This document shows, piece after piece, positions 38,449-46,624 of a DNA stretch of 64,000 nt (position 1 is the first letter of the stretch; each line of letters starts with the position of its first letter). Location: assembly GCF_026341775.1 (NCBI RefSeq), contig NZ_JAPEOB010000002.1, positions 2,671,362 through 2,735,361 of the forward strand, given 5' to 3'. The DNA comes from Streptomyces sp. NBC_00654. Lineage in GTDB: Bacteria; Actinomycetota; Actinomycetes; Streptomycetales; Streptomycetaceae. The notes below the pieces were generated by a model. It ran no database searches. It saw only the letters and a program-made list of their open reading frames with translations, and was not told the origin of the DNA. The position numbers and the translations under genes are program-made.

Positions 38449-40388
38449 CTACCGGCCGGTTGTGGAAAACTCCGTCACCGCCACGTAGCGCTCCCGCACC
38501 TCGCGGTAGCGCACCAGCTCCGCCGCCACGGGGTCCAGCACCCGGGCCCGCCCGCAGCCCGCCGCGGCCTCCCGCAGCCGGCGCTCCGCCTCCTGCCCGT
38601 ACCGCCGCGCCGGTCCCCGGGCGGCCGCCGCGCAGGACCACTCCACCAGCGGCCCCCCGATGACTCCGGCCAGCATGATCAGCGCCGGGACGACCAGGCC
38701 CGGTTCCAGGAAACCGACGATCTGGCCGAGCAGCCACAGTCCGCCGAAGATCTGGAGCAGGGTCATCGACGCCTGGGCCAGCACCGCGGCGGGCCACCAC
38801 CTCGGGCGCGGCGGCCGTCCCCCGCGCACGCCCAGCGGCGGACCGGAGCCCGGCTCCCGGTCCGCCGCGCCCCCGTCCGGCCCGGCGAGGCGGCCGTGCC
38901 GCCCGCGCCCGCCTTCACCGCCAGCCCGTCCAGCGCCTCCGGGAGCCCCCGCGCCCCGCTCACCGCCGCCTCGCGCACGGCCTGCGCCCAGGGGTCGGGC
39001 AGCCCCGCGGCGGCCTCGTCCGCCACGGTCCGTACCGCCTGCTCGACCCGCTGCCTGGCGGTCAGCTCCTCCTCCGGCGGCGCCAACACCTGCGCCATCC
39101 GGTCCAGGCTGCCCGGCTGCCGGGCCGATTCGTACCAGCGCCAGAGCCGCAGCCACGGTGTCCCGCACGCCCGCCCGGCGTTCCTGCGCCACTCGCGTTC
39201 CGCGGCCTGTCCGGCGGCGGACGCCCCGACGGCCTCCGCGAGCCGGTCGGCGAACTCCTCCCGGGCCCGCTCGCCGAGCCCCGGGCGCCCCTCCGCCACG
39301 TACAGCGGCCTCAGCCGCGCCGCGGCGGCGTCCACATCGGCGGAGAGCCTGCGCGCGGCGGCGGTGCGCTCCTGGACGAACCGGCCGAGCATCTCGCGCA
39401 GTTCGCCCACGCCGTCACCGGTGAGCGCGGACAGGGACATGACGGTGGCACCGGGTTCGCCGTGCTCCCCCAGGGCCATGCCGTCCTCGTCCAGCAGCCG
39501 CCGCAGATCGTCGAGGACCAGGTCGGCGGACTCGCCGGGCAGCCGGTCGATCTGGTTGAGGACGACGAAGGTGACCTCCGCGTGCCCGGCCAGCGGGCGC
39601 AGATAGCGCTCGTGCAGGGCCGCGTCGGCGTACTTCTCCGGGTCGACGACCCAGATCACCGCGTCGACCAGCGCCAGCACCCGGTCCACCTGCTCGCGGT
39701 GGCCGGCCGCCGCCGAGTCGTGGTCGGGCAGATCCACCAGGACGAGCCCCTGGAGCGCCTCGTCGGCCTCCAGGCACCCCTGCTGCGGCCTGCGCCGCAG
39801 CCGCCCGGGAATCGCGAGCCGGTCCAGCAGCCCGGCGGCGCCGTCGGTCCAGCTGCACGCGATCGGCGAGGCGGTCGTCGGCCGGCGCAGCCCGGTGTCG
39901 GAGATCTGGGCGCCCGCGAGCGCGTTGAACAGGGTCGACTTCCCGCTGCCGGTGGCTCCGGCGATGGCGACGACGGTGTGCCGGGAGGAGAGCCGCTGAC
40001 GGGCGGCGGCCTCGTCCAGCACCCGCCCCGCCTCGGCGAGGGTGGCCCGGTCGAGGCGGGCCCTGGAGAGTCCGACCAGTTCGCGCAGGGCGTCGAGCCG
40101 GGTGGGCAGCGGGCCGCCCGGCGTCACATACGCCTCGGCCTGGGGCCGGACATCGTCGTCCGGCGCGCTCCCGGGCCCGGCGTCCACGGGGACGACGGCC
40201 GCCGCGCGCCGGGCGATGAGCCCGTCGTCCCAGCGCCCGTCCGCGCTCCGCGGTCCCCCGCCCGCGTCCTGCCGCCCCTGGTCCGGTACCGGCTCACCCC
40301 CCGGTTCGCGCTTCCCGTCCCGCTCCTGGTCCCGCGCCGGGTCCCGCTTCCGGTCCTGCCCCTGGCCCTGCCCCGTGACGGCAGTCAT
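38449..40388 (-). pseudogene. dynB: Dynamin-like GTPase DynB, apparently split by a frameshift
   Basis: The 5' part (40388 down to about 38885) encodes a GTPase: P-loop GATGSGKST, switch DLPDHDS, NQIDRLPG. It then runs into unrelated Arg/Gly-rich sequence and stops at 38763. The correct C-terminus continues in the next frame down to 38449: WWPAAVLAQASMTLLQIFGG starts a pair of membrane helices typical of Streptomyces DynB, followed by a conserved helical tail. Joining them needs a -1 shift near 38878-38890. Intact DynB works with DynA to stabilise FtsZ rings during sporulation septation. The start overlaps the dynA stop by ATGA. It is either a true mutation, an assembly error or, less likely, programmed frameshifting. 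Confidence 0.8.
38878..38890. other. Predicted frameshift site in dynB
   Basis: On the coding strand the frames can be joined within GCCGGGCCGGACGGG. Restoring one G to the GGG run would give a smooth SPGPDGG transition into the membrane-helix part. The position is estimated from where each frame stops looking natural. Confidence 0.6.
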
Positions 40389-42028
40389 CGCTGCCACCTC
40401 TCCTTCTGCAGTAGGGAAAGCGCGGCGATCAGTTCGGCCTGTGGTTCGGGAGCTACGTCGAGCGCGTCGAGCGGGGCGAGCCGCCGGTCGCGTTCACCGT
40501 TCAGCACCTGGTCGAGATAGCGGGTGAGCAGCGCCCCGCCCCTGTCCCGCAGCCGCAGCGCGCCCTGCGCGCCGATGCGTTCGGCGAGCTGCTCCCCCGC
40601 GGTGCGGGCCCGGCGCCCACCGAGGAGGGCGGCCGTCAGCAGTGCGGCCACCGTCTCGGGGTCGGGTGCGGCGTTACGTTCCAGCAGCCGTACCTCCTCC
40701 TCCGCCAGTTCTTCGAGCACGCGCCGCCAGCGCCGTACGGCCATGGAGATCCGGCCCTCGATGTCCTCGGCGGGGCCCCATCCCCCGGCCTCCCGGCCGG
40801 CGGTCTCGAAGTGGAAGAGCCCGGCGGCCGGTTCGCGCCGCCAGGTCGTACGGATCTGCTCGTCGGCGGCGGCCACGGCGCACCGCAGGAGTGCGGCCAG
40901 GCTGTCCACCAGCGCTTCCAGGAGTTCCCCGGCCGAGCTGTACAGCGGGAAGCCGCGCCACCGGGTCCGCGCGTCCCCGGCCAGCACGGCACCGCTCTGG
41001 AGCCGCCGGCGGATCCGGGACTCCTCCTTCCGGTAGGCCTCCTCGACCACCCCGGTCAGCCGCACCGCCGCCGCGTGCTGGGCGGCGACGGCCCCGGCCA
41101 GCCCGGGGACCCGTACGTTCAGTGACTCGATGACCCCGGACGCCGTACGCCCCACGGCCTGCTGCCGGGCGGCCGGGTCCTGGGCGCGGTGGGTGAGCCA
41201 GGCGCGCAGCGGGGCCACGGCGGTGGTGGGCAGGAGTCCGCTGCCGCCGCCCGCGGACTCGGGCAGTTCGGGGATGGTGAAGCGCGGCACCTCCCCCAGG
41301 CCCGCCCGGGTGAGCAGGGCCGCGTACTGCCGGGAGACCTCGACGCTCACCTGGTGCGGCACCCGGTCCAGGACGGTGACGAGGGAGGCGTCGTACTCCT
41401 TGGCGGTACGCAGCAGATGCCAGGGCACGGCGTCGGCGTACCGCGACGCGGTGGTCACCATCACCCATACGTCGGCGGCGCAGATGAGTTCGGCGGCGAG
41501 GACCCGGTTGCGTACGACGAGGGAGTCGATGTCGGGGGCGTCGAGCAGCGCGAGTCCGCGCGGCAGGCTGGCCGCGGTCTCCACCCGCAGGACGGTCCCC
41601 TCCTCGTCGCCGCCCGCCGCGAGGTCGTCGAGCCCGTCCGGGTCCGGGGCCTGGCCCGGCGGCAGCCAGATCCGGGTCAGCTGCGGGAGCACCCGTACCC
41701 CGGCGAACCAGTGGTGGTCGTCCGGATGGCAGATGAGCACCGGCGTCCGCGTGGTGGGCCGCAGCACCCCGGCCTCGCTGACCCGGCATCCCACGAGCGA
41801 GTTGACGAGCGTCGACTTGCCGGCCCCGGTGGATCCCCCGATGACCGCGAGCAGCGGCGCCTCGGGGTCCTTCAGCCGTGGCACCAGGTAGTCGTCGAGC
41901 TGCGCGAGCAGTTCCAGCCGGGTCTGCCGGGCGCGTGCCGTCCCGGGAAGCGGGAGTGGAAGACGCACGGCGGCGACACGGTCGCGCAGGGCGGAAAGTG
42001 CGTCGATGAGCTGAGGCCGTGCGTCCAT
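40385..42028 (-). CDS. dynA: Dynamin-like GTPase DynA
   Basis: The product is about 547 aa. The GTPase domain has the P-loop [10 protein letters not shown] (about residues 63-72), [10 protein letters not shown] as G2 and LLDAPDIDS as G3; the rest is helical with no clear membrane span. Paired dynamin-like GTPases encoded by adjacent genes next to ssbB match DynA/DynB of Streptomyces, which sit at sporulation septa. ATG 42028 gives the conserved N-terminus; the frame is open farther upstream without support. The stop overlaps the dynB start. Confidence 0.87.
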   Translation of the reverse strand: MDARPQLIDALSALRDRVAAVRLPLPLPGTARARQTRLELLAQLDDYLVPRLKDPEAPLLAVIGGSTGAGKSTLVNSLVGCRVSEAGVLRPTTRTPVLICHPDDHHWFAGVRVLPQLTRIWLPPGQAPDPDGLDDLAAGGDEEGTVLRVETAASLPRGLALLDAPDIDSLVVRNRVLAAELICAADVWVMVTTASRYADAVPWHLLRTAKEYDASLVTVLDRVPHQVSVEVSRQYAALLTRAGLGEVPRFTIPELPESAGGGSGLLPTTAVAPLRAWLTHRAQDPAARQQAVGRTASGVIESLNVRVPGLAGAVAAQHAAAVRLTGVVEEAYRKEESRIRRRLQSGAVLAGDARTRWRGFPLYSSAGELLEALVDSLAALLRCAVAAADEQIRTTWRREPAAGLFHFETAGREAGGWGPAEDIEGRISMAVRRWRRVLEELAEEEVRLLERNAAPDPETVAALLTAALLGGRRARTAGEQLAERIGAQGALRLRDRGGALLTRYLDQVLNGERDRRLAPLDALDVAPEPQAELIAALSLLQKERWQR

Positions 42029-42345
42029 GGTCGCCACATGCGAAGAATGCCCAATTTTGAAGCCTTTTTGAAGCGTATCGACACCTCTGCGCGGCGGTTC
42101 CACCCTCCGGACAGAGGGGACGAGTGGGGCGCAGGCATAACGACTGCACAACACCCGTGGCGTCAGGCGCCAAAAGCGGTGCATGAATCGCACCTACCTG
42201 CGATTATCGGTTCGCTTCACCGAACCTCCACATCGTGCCACGCAGGTGAAGCAACCGGGTCGAGGGGATCGGAGCCCTATCCTTGTCCCGGCAAGGCCAC
42301 GGAACCGATCGATCAAGGACTCCGGGCCGTCGAGGCCACCGCCCG
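42029..42345. other. Intergenic region between dynA and tRNA-Arg
   Basis: These 317 bases hold the promoters for leftward dynA and the rightward tRNA. I see one small hairpin (42209-42226: GGTTCG, six-base loop, CGAACC) and no ORF. Confidence 0.5.
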
Positions 42346-42418
42346 GCCCCCGTAGCTCAGTGGATAGAGCAGGCGCCTTCTAAGCGCTTGGCCGCAGGTT
42401 CGAGTCCTGCCGGGGGCG
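42346..42418 (+). tRNA. tRNA-Arg (anticodon TCT)
   Basis: The cloverleaf folds fully. Acceptor GCCCCCG pairs with CGGGGGC, the D arm is CTC/GAG, and the anticodon stem GGCGC/GCGCT holds loop CTTCTAA with anticodon TCT. The T arm is GCAGG-TTCGAGT-CCTGC, with discriminator G and no encoded CCA. It reads AGA, a rare codon in Streptomyces. The integrase gene starts 113 bases downstream, so the 3' half of this tRNA is the likely attachment site. Confidence 0.95.
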
Positions 42419-42430
42419 CAAACGCCTTCT
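42380..42430. other. Putative left attachment-site region of the mobile element
   Basis: Tyrosine integrases of actinomycete elements usually recombine within the 3' part of a tRNA gene, leaving an intact tRNA at one end. The position beside the integrase fits. The exact core cannot be defined because the right-hand copy lies outside the window. Confidence 0.5.
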
Positions 42431-42460
42431 GACCAGCGGAAACGCTGGTCATTTCTTTTT
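42431..42460 (+). terminator. Intrinsic terminator after tRNA-Arg
   Basis: GACCAGCG-GAAA-CGCTGGTC is followed by ATTTCTTTTT. This is a classic stem, tetraloop and U-tract, ending the tRNA transcript just before the integrase promoter. Confidence 0.9.
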
Positions 42461-42495
42461 CCCGACCTATGCACATCGCTTTCGGGCCAAGCGCC

Positions 42496-42530
42496 TTGAC
42501 TGTCCACGATCGTGGGCACATGGTGTTCTC
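42496..42530 (+). promoter_or_regulatory. Integrase promoter with embedded operator, apparently leaderless
   Basis: TTGACT (42496-42501) is a good -35. With a 17-base spacer a weak -10 (CATGGT, 42519-42524) puts the transcript start at or next to the integrase ATG. There is no ribosome site upstream of ATG 42531. The spacer contains the operator at 42501-42518. Confidence 0.6.
42501..42518. promoter_or_regulatory. Operator copy 1 (integrase promoter)
   Basis: TGTCCACGATCGTGGGCA has a perfect 12-bp palindromic core, CCACGATCGTGG. The identical 18-mer recurs at 44547-44564, and its inverted form at 44501-44518. Located between the -35 and -10, it would repress integrase when bound. Confidence 0.75.
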
Positions 42531-43505
42531 ATGGCAGATGAGCGGTACAACATCGGGCCCATGGCTGCCTCTTGGCTGCGCGCCCTCAAGTCAGAGAACA
42601 AGAGTGACAACACCATTCGTATCTACGCGAACGCCGTGAACTCGTTCGCGCGGTTCCTGCTCGACCAGGACGCCGGGTATCGGCCGGTCGCCGACGAGGA
42701 AGGAACACCCGGACGGCCCGCGCCGTCCGAACTCGACGAGGTGCACCGCGAGCATGTGCAGGCGTACATCGCCGCCACGATCGCGCGTACGTCGCCGGCG
42801 AACGCACACCAGCACTTCCGGGCGCTGAAAACCTTCTTCAACTGGCTCACGGACGAGGAAGAGATCGACCGCACCCCCATGCGGACGATGAAACCGCCGA
42901 CGGTCACCGAGAACGAGGTGCCCGTCATCCCCGAGGCCGACCTCGTGAAGCTGTTCCGGGCGTGCAAGGGCAAGACGTACGCCGACCGTCGAGACACGGC
43001 GATCCTGCTGCTGTTCCTCGACACGGGCGTGCGGCTGTCGGAACTCACCGACCGCAAGGTCGTCGACCTCGACCTCGACCTCATGGTGCTGCGCGTCCTC
43101 GGGAAGAAGGACAAATGGCGTTCAGTGCCGTTCGGCCGGACCGCGGCGACCGCCCTCGACCGGTACCTGCGGGCGGCGGCGAAGCACAAGGGCAAGGCGC
43201 TCGAAGAGGACATGTGGCTGTGGTGGGGCGACCGCGGGCAGAAGATGCACCGCTTCACCATCTGGGGCGTGGGGACCATGCTCAAGCGGCGGTGCGCCGA
43301 GGCGGAGATCGACCCGATCCACCCCCACCAATTCCGGCACACGTTCGCACACTTGTGGAAGGTGAACGGCGGGAACGAGGACGACCTCATGCGCATCACA
43401 GGGTGGAGTTCCCGGCAGATGCTGTCCCGATACGCGTCGTCGGCCGGCGCCGAGCGCGCCCGCTCCGCTCACGCTCGTCTCAGCCCGGCCGACCGCCTCG
43501 GCTGA
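42531..43505 (+). CDS. int: Tyrosine recombinase / integrase
   Basis: The product is 324 aa. A SAM-like core-binding domain (about residues 8-115) precedes the catalytic domain. The catalytic set is visible: R168 (GVRLSEL), H266-x-x-R269 (HQFRHTF), W292 in place of the second His, and nucleophile Y301 (MLSRYASS). It should integrate and excise the element at the adjacent tRNA-Arg. The ATG is apparently leaderless (no ribosome site). A long hairpin follows the stop. The phage-integrase family is certain; host-site choice is inferred from position. Confidence 0.95.
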   Translation: MADERYNIGPMAASWLRALKSENKSDNTIRIYANAVNSFARFLLDQDAGYRPVADEEGTPGRPAPSELDEVHREHVQAYIAATIARTSPANAHQHFRALKTFFNWLTDEEEIDRTPMRTMKPPTVTENEVPVIPEADLVKLFRACKGKTYADRRDTAILLLFLDTGVRLSELTDRKVVDLDLDLMVLRVLGKKDKWRSVPFGRTAATALDRYLRAAAKHKGKALEEDMWLWWGDRGQKMHRFTIWGVGTMLKRRCAEAEIDPIHPHQFRHTFAHLWKVNGGNEDDLMRITGWSSRQMLSRYASSAGAERARSAHARLSPADRLG

Positions 43506-43515
43506 AAAACGACTG

Positions 43516-43559
43516 CGCCCCGGTGCCCGGCTCGTCGACGAGAGCCGGCTACCGGGGCG
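43516..43559. terminator. Bidirectional hairpin after the integrase
   Basis: CGCCCCGGT and ACCGGGGCG form the outer stem, with AGCCGGCT-like inner pairing. It sits between the stop of the integrase and the stop of the convergent small gene. Confidence 0.75.
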
Positions 43560-43579
43560 TACTTGTGCAGGGTGGGGGG

Positions 43580-43762
43580 TTAGCCTCGCTGCACTTCGAG
43601 GTTCCCGACGAGCTGTGGCATACGGAGGCACAGGAGTGCGAGCGCCGCAGCCTCGTCGATCTGCTGGGGATCATGAGCGAGCCGGACGTACCCGCCGAAG
43701 TCGCGGTACACCACTGGCGTACCGCGGTCGAGTTCGACCTGCTCAACCCGCACATCTGTCAC
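43580..43762 (-). CDS. Small hypothetical protein of the mobile element
   Basis: The product is about 60 aa and no family is recognised. The start is GTG 43762 with GGGGG a few bases upstream; the sequence begins MTDVRVEQVELDRGTPVVYRDFGGYVRLAHD and ends in a Leu-rich helix. It is convergent to the integrase, sharing its hairpin, and lies downstream of the leftward HTH gene, probably on the same leftward transcript. Coding potential is moderate. Confidence 0.55.
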   Translation of the reverse strand: MTDVRVEQVELDRGTPVVYRDFGGYVRLAHDPQQIDEAAALALLCLRMPQLVGNLEVQRG

Positions 43763-43959
43763 GTGACCCCCTGTTCCCGCCGTCCGATTTACGAGCACCA
43801 CAAATCGAACCGGCGTTCGACACGCGCGAGGTCTGATCACTCTACGACGAGGCGAGCCGTAAACACAGGGCGTATCACACGCAACAGTGGGTGACCTCGT
43901 CACCAGATATATGCAAGCTAAACGCAGTTCCCGGCAGCGTCACCCGTTCGGGTGAGCGC

Positions 43960-44334
43960 TTACTTTTCGGCGTCCCACCGATCTGCTACAGCCTGCGCCT
44001 TATCGGTCGATTCGCCCTCTGCGCCGATGGCGCGAATCAGCCGCGCGGGTGCGCCGGCCGACAGCTCGGCGTCGGTGTACCCGATCACCTGCAGGTGCGC
44101 CGCCGCCGCGACGATCTCGCGGTCGAGGCCGAGGCCGATCGCGACGGCGCCGACGAGCTGCGGCGTGATGTCGTACCCCTGATCACCGATGATCTTCGCC
44201 GTAAGGCTCTTGCTCGGCGACCATCCGGTATCCGGGTCCACAGCGACAGCGGAGAACTCGCGTGTCGACATGCGTCGGTCTCGGCCGACATGCGCCTTCA
44301 CGAGTTCCGTGAGCGCGTCCCGCTGCTGTGGCAT
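43960..44334 (-). CDS. HTH regulator, Cro/CI-like, leftward
   Basis: The product is about 124 aa. ATG 44334 has GAGAGG seven bases upstream. The N-terminal part (ALTELVKAHVGRDRRMSTREFSAVAVDP) and the helices around KSLTAKIIGDQGYDITPQLVGAVAIGLGL read as a diverged Cro/CI-type helix-turn-helix. The C-terminal tail (VIGYTDAELSAGAPARLIRAI) is unassigned. It is divergent from the 44584 HTH gene across a region with three operator-like palindromes. This is the layout of a phage-type genetic switch. Which of the two regulators binds the palindromes is unknown. Confidence 0.78.
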   Translation of the reverse strand: MPQQRDALTELVKAHVGRDRRMSTREFSAVAVDPDTGWSPSKSLTAKIIGDQGYDITPQLVGAVAIGLGLDREIVAAAAHLQVIGYTDAELSAGAPARLIRAIGAEGESTDKAQAVADRWDAEK

Positions 44335-44431
44335 CCCTCCGCCTCTCAAGGCTCACAAGTCCACGCCCAAAACCGGGCGAATATGCGAATTCGCAGGTCA
44401 GGGCGTACAACCTTTTTCACTTGGCAGACAT

Positions 44432-44449
44432 TGTCCACGATCAGGGGCA
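44432..44449. promoter_or_regulatory. Operator copy 2 (two mismatches)
   Basis: TGTCCACGATCAGGGGCA matches the 18-mer at 42501 except at two positions in the right half-site. It is nearest to the leftward HTH gene and is probably a weaker site controlling that promoter. Confidence 0.6.
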
Positions 44450-44500
44450 GCTATGGGGGCCGGGGGGGATTCCCGGCTGATTCTTAACCCCCGCATAAGC

Positions 44501-44518
44501 TGCCCACGATCGTGGACA
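44501..44518. promoter_or_regulatory. Operator copy 3
   Basis: TGCCCACGATCGTGGACA is the exact reverse complement of the 42501 copy. Its right end overlaps TGGACA, a likely -35 for the rightward operon. Confidence 0.75.
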
Positions 44519-44541
44519 CCGCTCGAACGATGTGCTGTACT
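44513..44541 (+). promoter_or_regulatory. Predicted rightward early promoter
   Basis: TGGACA (44513-44518), a 17-base spacer, then TGTACT (44536-44541). Operator copies 3 and 4 overlap the -35 and the predicted start region, so bound repressor would block it. It would drive the long rightward gene train. Confidence 0.55.
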
Positions 44542-44546
44542 GGCGT

Positions 44547-44564
44547 TGTCCACGATCGTGGGCA
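44547..44564. promoter_or_regulatory. Operator copy 4
   Basis: TGTCCACGATCGTGGGCA, identical to copy 1. It lies 46 bases centre-to-centre from copy 3 and 20 bases before the HTH gene start. Confidence 0.75.
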
Positions 44565-44583
44565 GCAAAGCGGAGGCTCATCC

Positions 44584-44964
44584 ATGGCTCATGCCCGGCG
44601 ACTGCATCTGACCGACAGGTACGTGCTGCGCGGACTGATGACATGGGCGCCGGGCGGCAGCTCACTGGATATCCGGAAGCTCGCCGACGCCGTCGGCGTC
44701 TCGAAGAGCAAGATCGGCGCGCTGCTGTCCGGTGAACGACCTTCGGTCACGGAGGACGTTGCCGACCGCATATGCGAGGTGCTCGACGTACGCCGAGACG
44801 CTCTTTTTTACGACCCACTGCCCACGCCCATGGGCGTGGGCGGTCATCCGAAGGAAGGGGCTCGAAGTGAACACGAGCGAGCGTTCGCAGCAGATGAGGT
44901 TCGCGGCCCACATGAGTTGGGCGAACACGCCGAACCGGTCGGCCCGTACCGCCGCCGCCCGTAG
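44584..44964 (+). CDS. HTH (XRE-like) regulator, candidate immunity repressor
   Basis: The product is about 126 aa. CGGAGG lies upstream of ATG 44584. The helix-turn-helix spans about residues 29-62 (DIRKLADAVGVSKSKIGALLSGERPSVTEDVADRICEVL), a typical XRE fold. The C-terminal 50 residues are low-complexity and overlap the next gene by 98 bases. The tail is partly encoded by a perfect palindrome (44820-44841), so it may be a later extension. As the first rightward gene behind two operators it is probably autoregulated and may also control the integrase. Confidence 0.78.
   Translation: MAHARRLHLTDRYVLRGLMTWAPGGSSLDIRKLADAVGVSKSKIGALLSGERPSVTEDVADRICEVLDVRRDALFYDPLPTPMGVGGHPKEGARSEHERAFAADEVRGPHELGEHAEPVGPYRRRP
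44820..44841. repeat. Perfect 22-bp palindrome (dispersed repeat, copy 1)
   Basis: The arms GCCCACGCCC and GGGCGTGGGC join through AT. It lies inside the HTH gene tail and encodes Pro-Thr-Pro-Met-Gly-Val-Gly. A near-identical copy occurs at 56232-56253, and degenerate copies at 54111 and 61189. Confidence 0.75.
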
Positions 44965-45193
44965 GGCGTCGCACCACACGCGGTTCCTCGCCATGGCGCG
45001 CGAGCAGCACCCCGACGCGACCGAGGCAGAGATCACGCAGGTCGCCGAGTCGCTGCGCAAGGCGCATTACAGCGCGCTCGCCCTCAAGTCGGCGGCCGCC
45101 CGCCGCGCGAAGAGCGAGGCCGCGAAGGAGAAGAAGCGGGCCGAGGCGCGGCAGCAGCTCGCGCAGTACCGCCCCGGCTCGGCCGCCGCCTGA
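44867..45193 (+). CDS. Hypothetical helical protein of the mobile element
   Basis: The product is 108 aa. The GTG start at 44867 has GGAAGGGG seven bases upstream. No catalytic family is recognised. The N-terminus (RFAAHMSWANTPNRSARTAAAR) resembles small proteins found early in Streptomyces integrative elements. The C-terminal half is a highly charged Lys/Ala/Arg/Glu helix (RAKSEAAKEKKRAEARQQL) likely to bind nucleic acid or form a coiled coil. Confidence 0.72.
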   Translation: MNTSERSQQMRFAAHMSWANTPNRSARTAAARRASHHTRFLAMAREQHPDATEAEITQVAESLRKAHYSALALKSAAARRAKSEAAKEKKRAEARQQLAQYRPGSAAA

Positions 45194-45295
45194 CATCACC
45201 CCGGACGCAAGTCGGGGCCGACCCGGACCGGCATCCGGAACGACCCCTGTCGGCTCGCGCCCCACTCAACTACTGCAGAAAGCGAGGCGAGTGCC

Positions 45296-45649
45296 TTGAG
45301 CGCACAGCCTATCCCGCTCCGTTCCGCGAAAGCGCCGAAGATCGACCCGCAGCTCGTCGCGGTCGAGGCGGCGATCGACTACCTGATGTTGCCGACCGTG
45401 CGGCCGCCGCTCGTTCGCGAGGACGGCGTACACGTCGTCGTCGCCGACGGCGAGCAGTTCGCACAGTGGACGTACGCCCTCGGCGGCGACGTGAACCGCG
45501 CGCCCGCCCTCGACGGGGCGTCGCTGTGGACGCTGCGCACCGAGACACCGCAGCGCGCCGACGGCTCGACCGTTCGGATCCTCGTACACGTCCCCCTCGT
45601 GCACGACGAGTTCGTGCCGGCCGAGTTCCGAGGGGCGGCGTCGGCATGA
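45296..45649 (+). CDS. Hypothetical protein of the mobile element
   Basis: The product is about 117 aa and is not recognised. A TTG start at 45296 with GAGG about eight bases upstream is the best available; a GTG five bases earlier hits a stop at once. The sequence is mixed alpha/beta (VEAAIDYLMLPTV, VVVADGEQFAQWTYALGGD). A similar layout, including a Trp-containing ...W...ALG segment, recurs in the next gene, so the two may be distant duplicates. Confidence 0.68.
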   Translation: MSAQPIPLRSAKAPKIDPQLVAVEAAIDYLMLPTVRPPLVREDGVHVVVADGEQFAQWTYALGGDVNRAPALDGASLWTLRTETPQRADGSTVRILVHVPLVHDEFVPAEFRGAASA

Positions 45650-46149
45650 CGAACACGAACATCGAACGGGCAGCCCGCGCGATCGCGGCCGCCGTCGTGC
45701 ACGGCACGACGGGCGACCCCGCCCTCGAAGCGGCGCAGCAGCTCGACGAGTTGGGACTGCTCACCCGGTCGACCGACCCGTTCTCGACGCCCGGTAAGAA
45801 CCGGCCCGCGCCGAGCCCGGCCGCCGTCGCCGCCCTCGCCGAGTGCGGCAAGGCGAAGCGGATCGCCGACACCGCCCGCGCGCAGATCGACGGCATGCCG
45901 GGCACGCCCGACGTGTCCTCGGTCGGCGGCGAAGTGCGGTTCGTCGTTCACCCGAGGTCACTCGCCGACTGGAAGCAGTGGATGCACGCCCTCGGCGTCG
46001 GCGATTCGCGAGCCGACTCGACCGGGGTGTCGATGACCGTCCGCTGCACGTACGGCGGTGTCCGTGCCCGCCTCGTCGGCGTCGGCGTGCCCGCGCTGTA
46101 CGGCGAGCAGCTCGCCGACCTCGGTCGCCGGATGGCGGTCCGGCCGTGA
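45646..46149 (+). CDS. Hypothetical protein of the mobile element
   Basis: The product is about 167 aa. The ATG overlaps the preceding stop (ATGA). The N-terminal helix (MTNTNIERAARAIAAAVVHGTTGDPALEAAQQLDELGLL) precedes a loop and a beta-rich C-terminal half containing ADWKQWMHALGVGD and a final YGEQLADLGRRM helix. No family is recognised. Confidence 0.72.
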   Translation: MTNTNIERAARAIAAAVVHGTTGDPALEAAQQLDELGLLTRSTDPFSTPGKNRPAPSPAAVAALAECGKAKRIADTARAQIDGMPGTPDVSSVGGEVRFVVHPRSLADWKQWMHALGVGDSRADSTGVSMTVRCTYGGVRARLVGVGVPALYGEQLADLGRRMAVRP

Positions 46150-46232
46150 TCGACAACGTCATCAGCGCCGTGATCATCGCGCTCGTCGCGATCGCTCTGC
46201 TGCTCGCTTCTTCTGCCGGGGGTTCCCGATGA
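46146..46232 (+). CDS. 28-residue single-helix membrane peptide
   Basis: The GTG at 46146 overlaps the preceding stop and its own stop overlaps the next ATG, so it is embedded in a chain of coupled genes. Of 28 residues, about 19 form one hydrophobic helix (VISAVIIALVAIALLLASS). Function is unknown; single-helix micropeptides in phage-like operons often modulate membrane processes, but nothing here proves that. Confidence 0.6.
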   Translation: MIDNVISAVIIALVAIALLLASSAGGSR

Positions 46233-46624
46233 CCAACACCAACAGGCCCGTTGACGGGCCGTACCGCATCACGACCGAGCCGATTCCGACCGGCGTAACG
46301 CTCGACGTCGAGCCGTTCGTGCAGGGCATCGTGACCGACGTCGTCGAGGCGCTGCTCACCGACCGGTTCCTCGACCGGTTCGACGGGCTCGTCGACATGC
46401 AGGCGCGTGACCCGCACCTGATCGAGCGGCCGCAAGATCTGCCGTTCGAGGGGCTCGTCGACGACCTCGTCGCCGAGGTGCGCACGAAACTGCCGGTCTA
46501 CGGCCGGCAGTGCGGGCGCCTCGCCGAGCGGCTGCTGACGCTCAGCCTCGCCGGGCAGTTGCAGTCCCTCGCCGACCGCCGGGCGGCCGCCGCTCAGCGC
46601 ACCGAGAGGGGCGCGGCCGCGTGA
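46229..46624 (+). CDS. Hypothetical protein of the mobile element
   Basis: The product is 131 aa, starting by ATGA overlap with the micropeptide gene. It is acidic and helical (VEPFVQGIVTDVVEALLTDRFLDRFDGLVDMQ), with a basic C-terminal helix (LAGQLQSLADRRAAAAQRTERG). Not recognised. It is coupled to the next gene by GTGA. Confidence 0.72.
   Translation: MTNTNRPVDGPYRITTEPIPTGVTLDVEPFVQGIVTDVVEALLTDRFLDRFDGLVDMQARDPHLIERPQDLPFEGLVDDLVAEVRTKLPVYGRQCGRLAERLLTLSLAGQLQSLADRRAAAAQRTERGAAA

Noticed and set aside
43106..43140. The integrase's neighbouring region as a second recombination site
   Set aside because: No copy of the tRNA 3' end is seen again up to 64000, so the right attachment site must lie outside the window.
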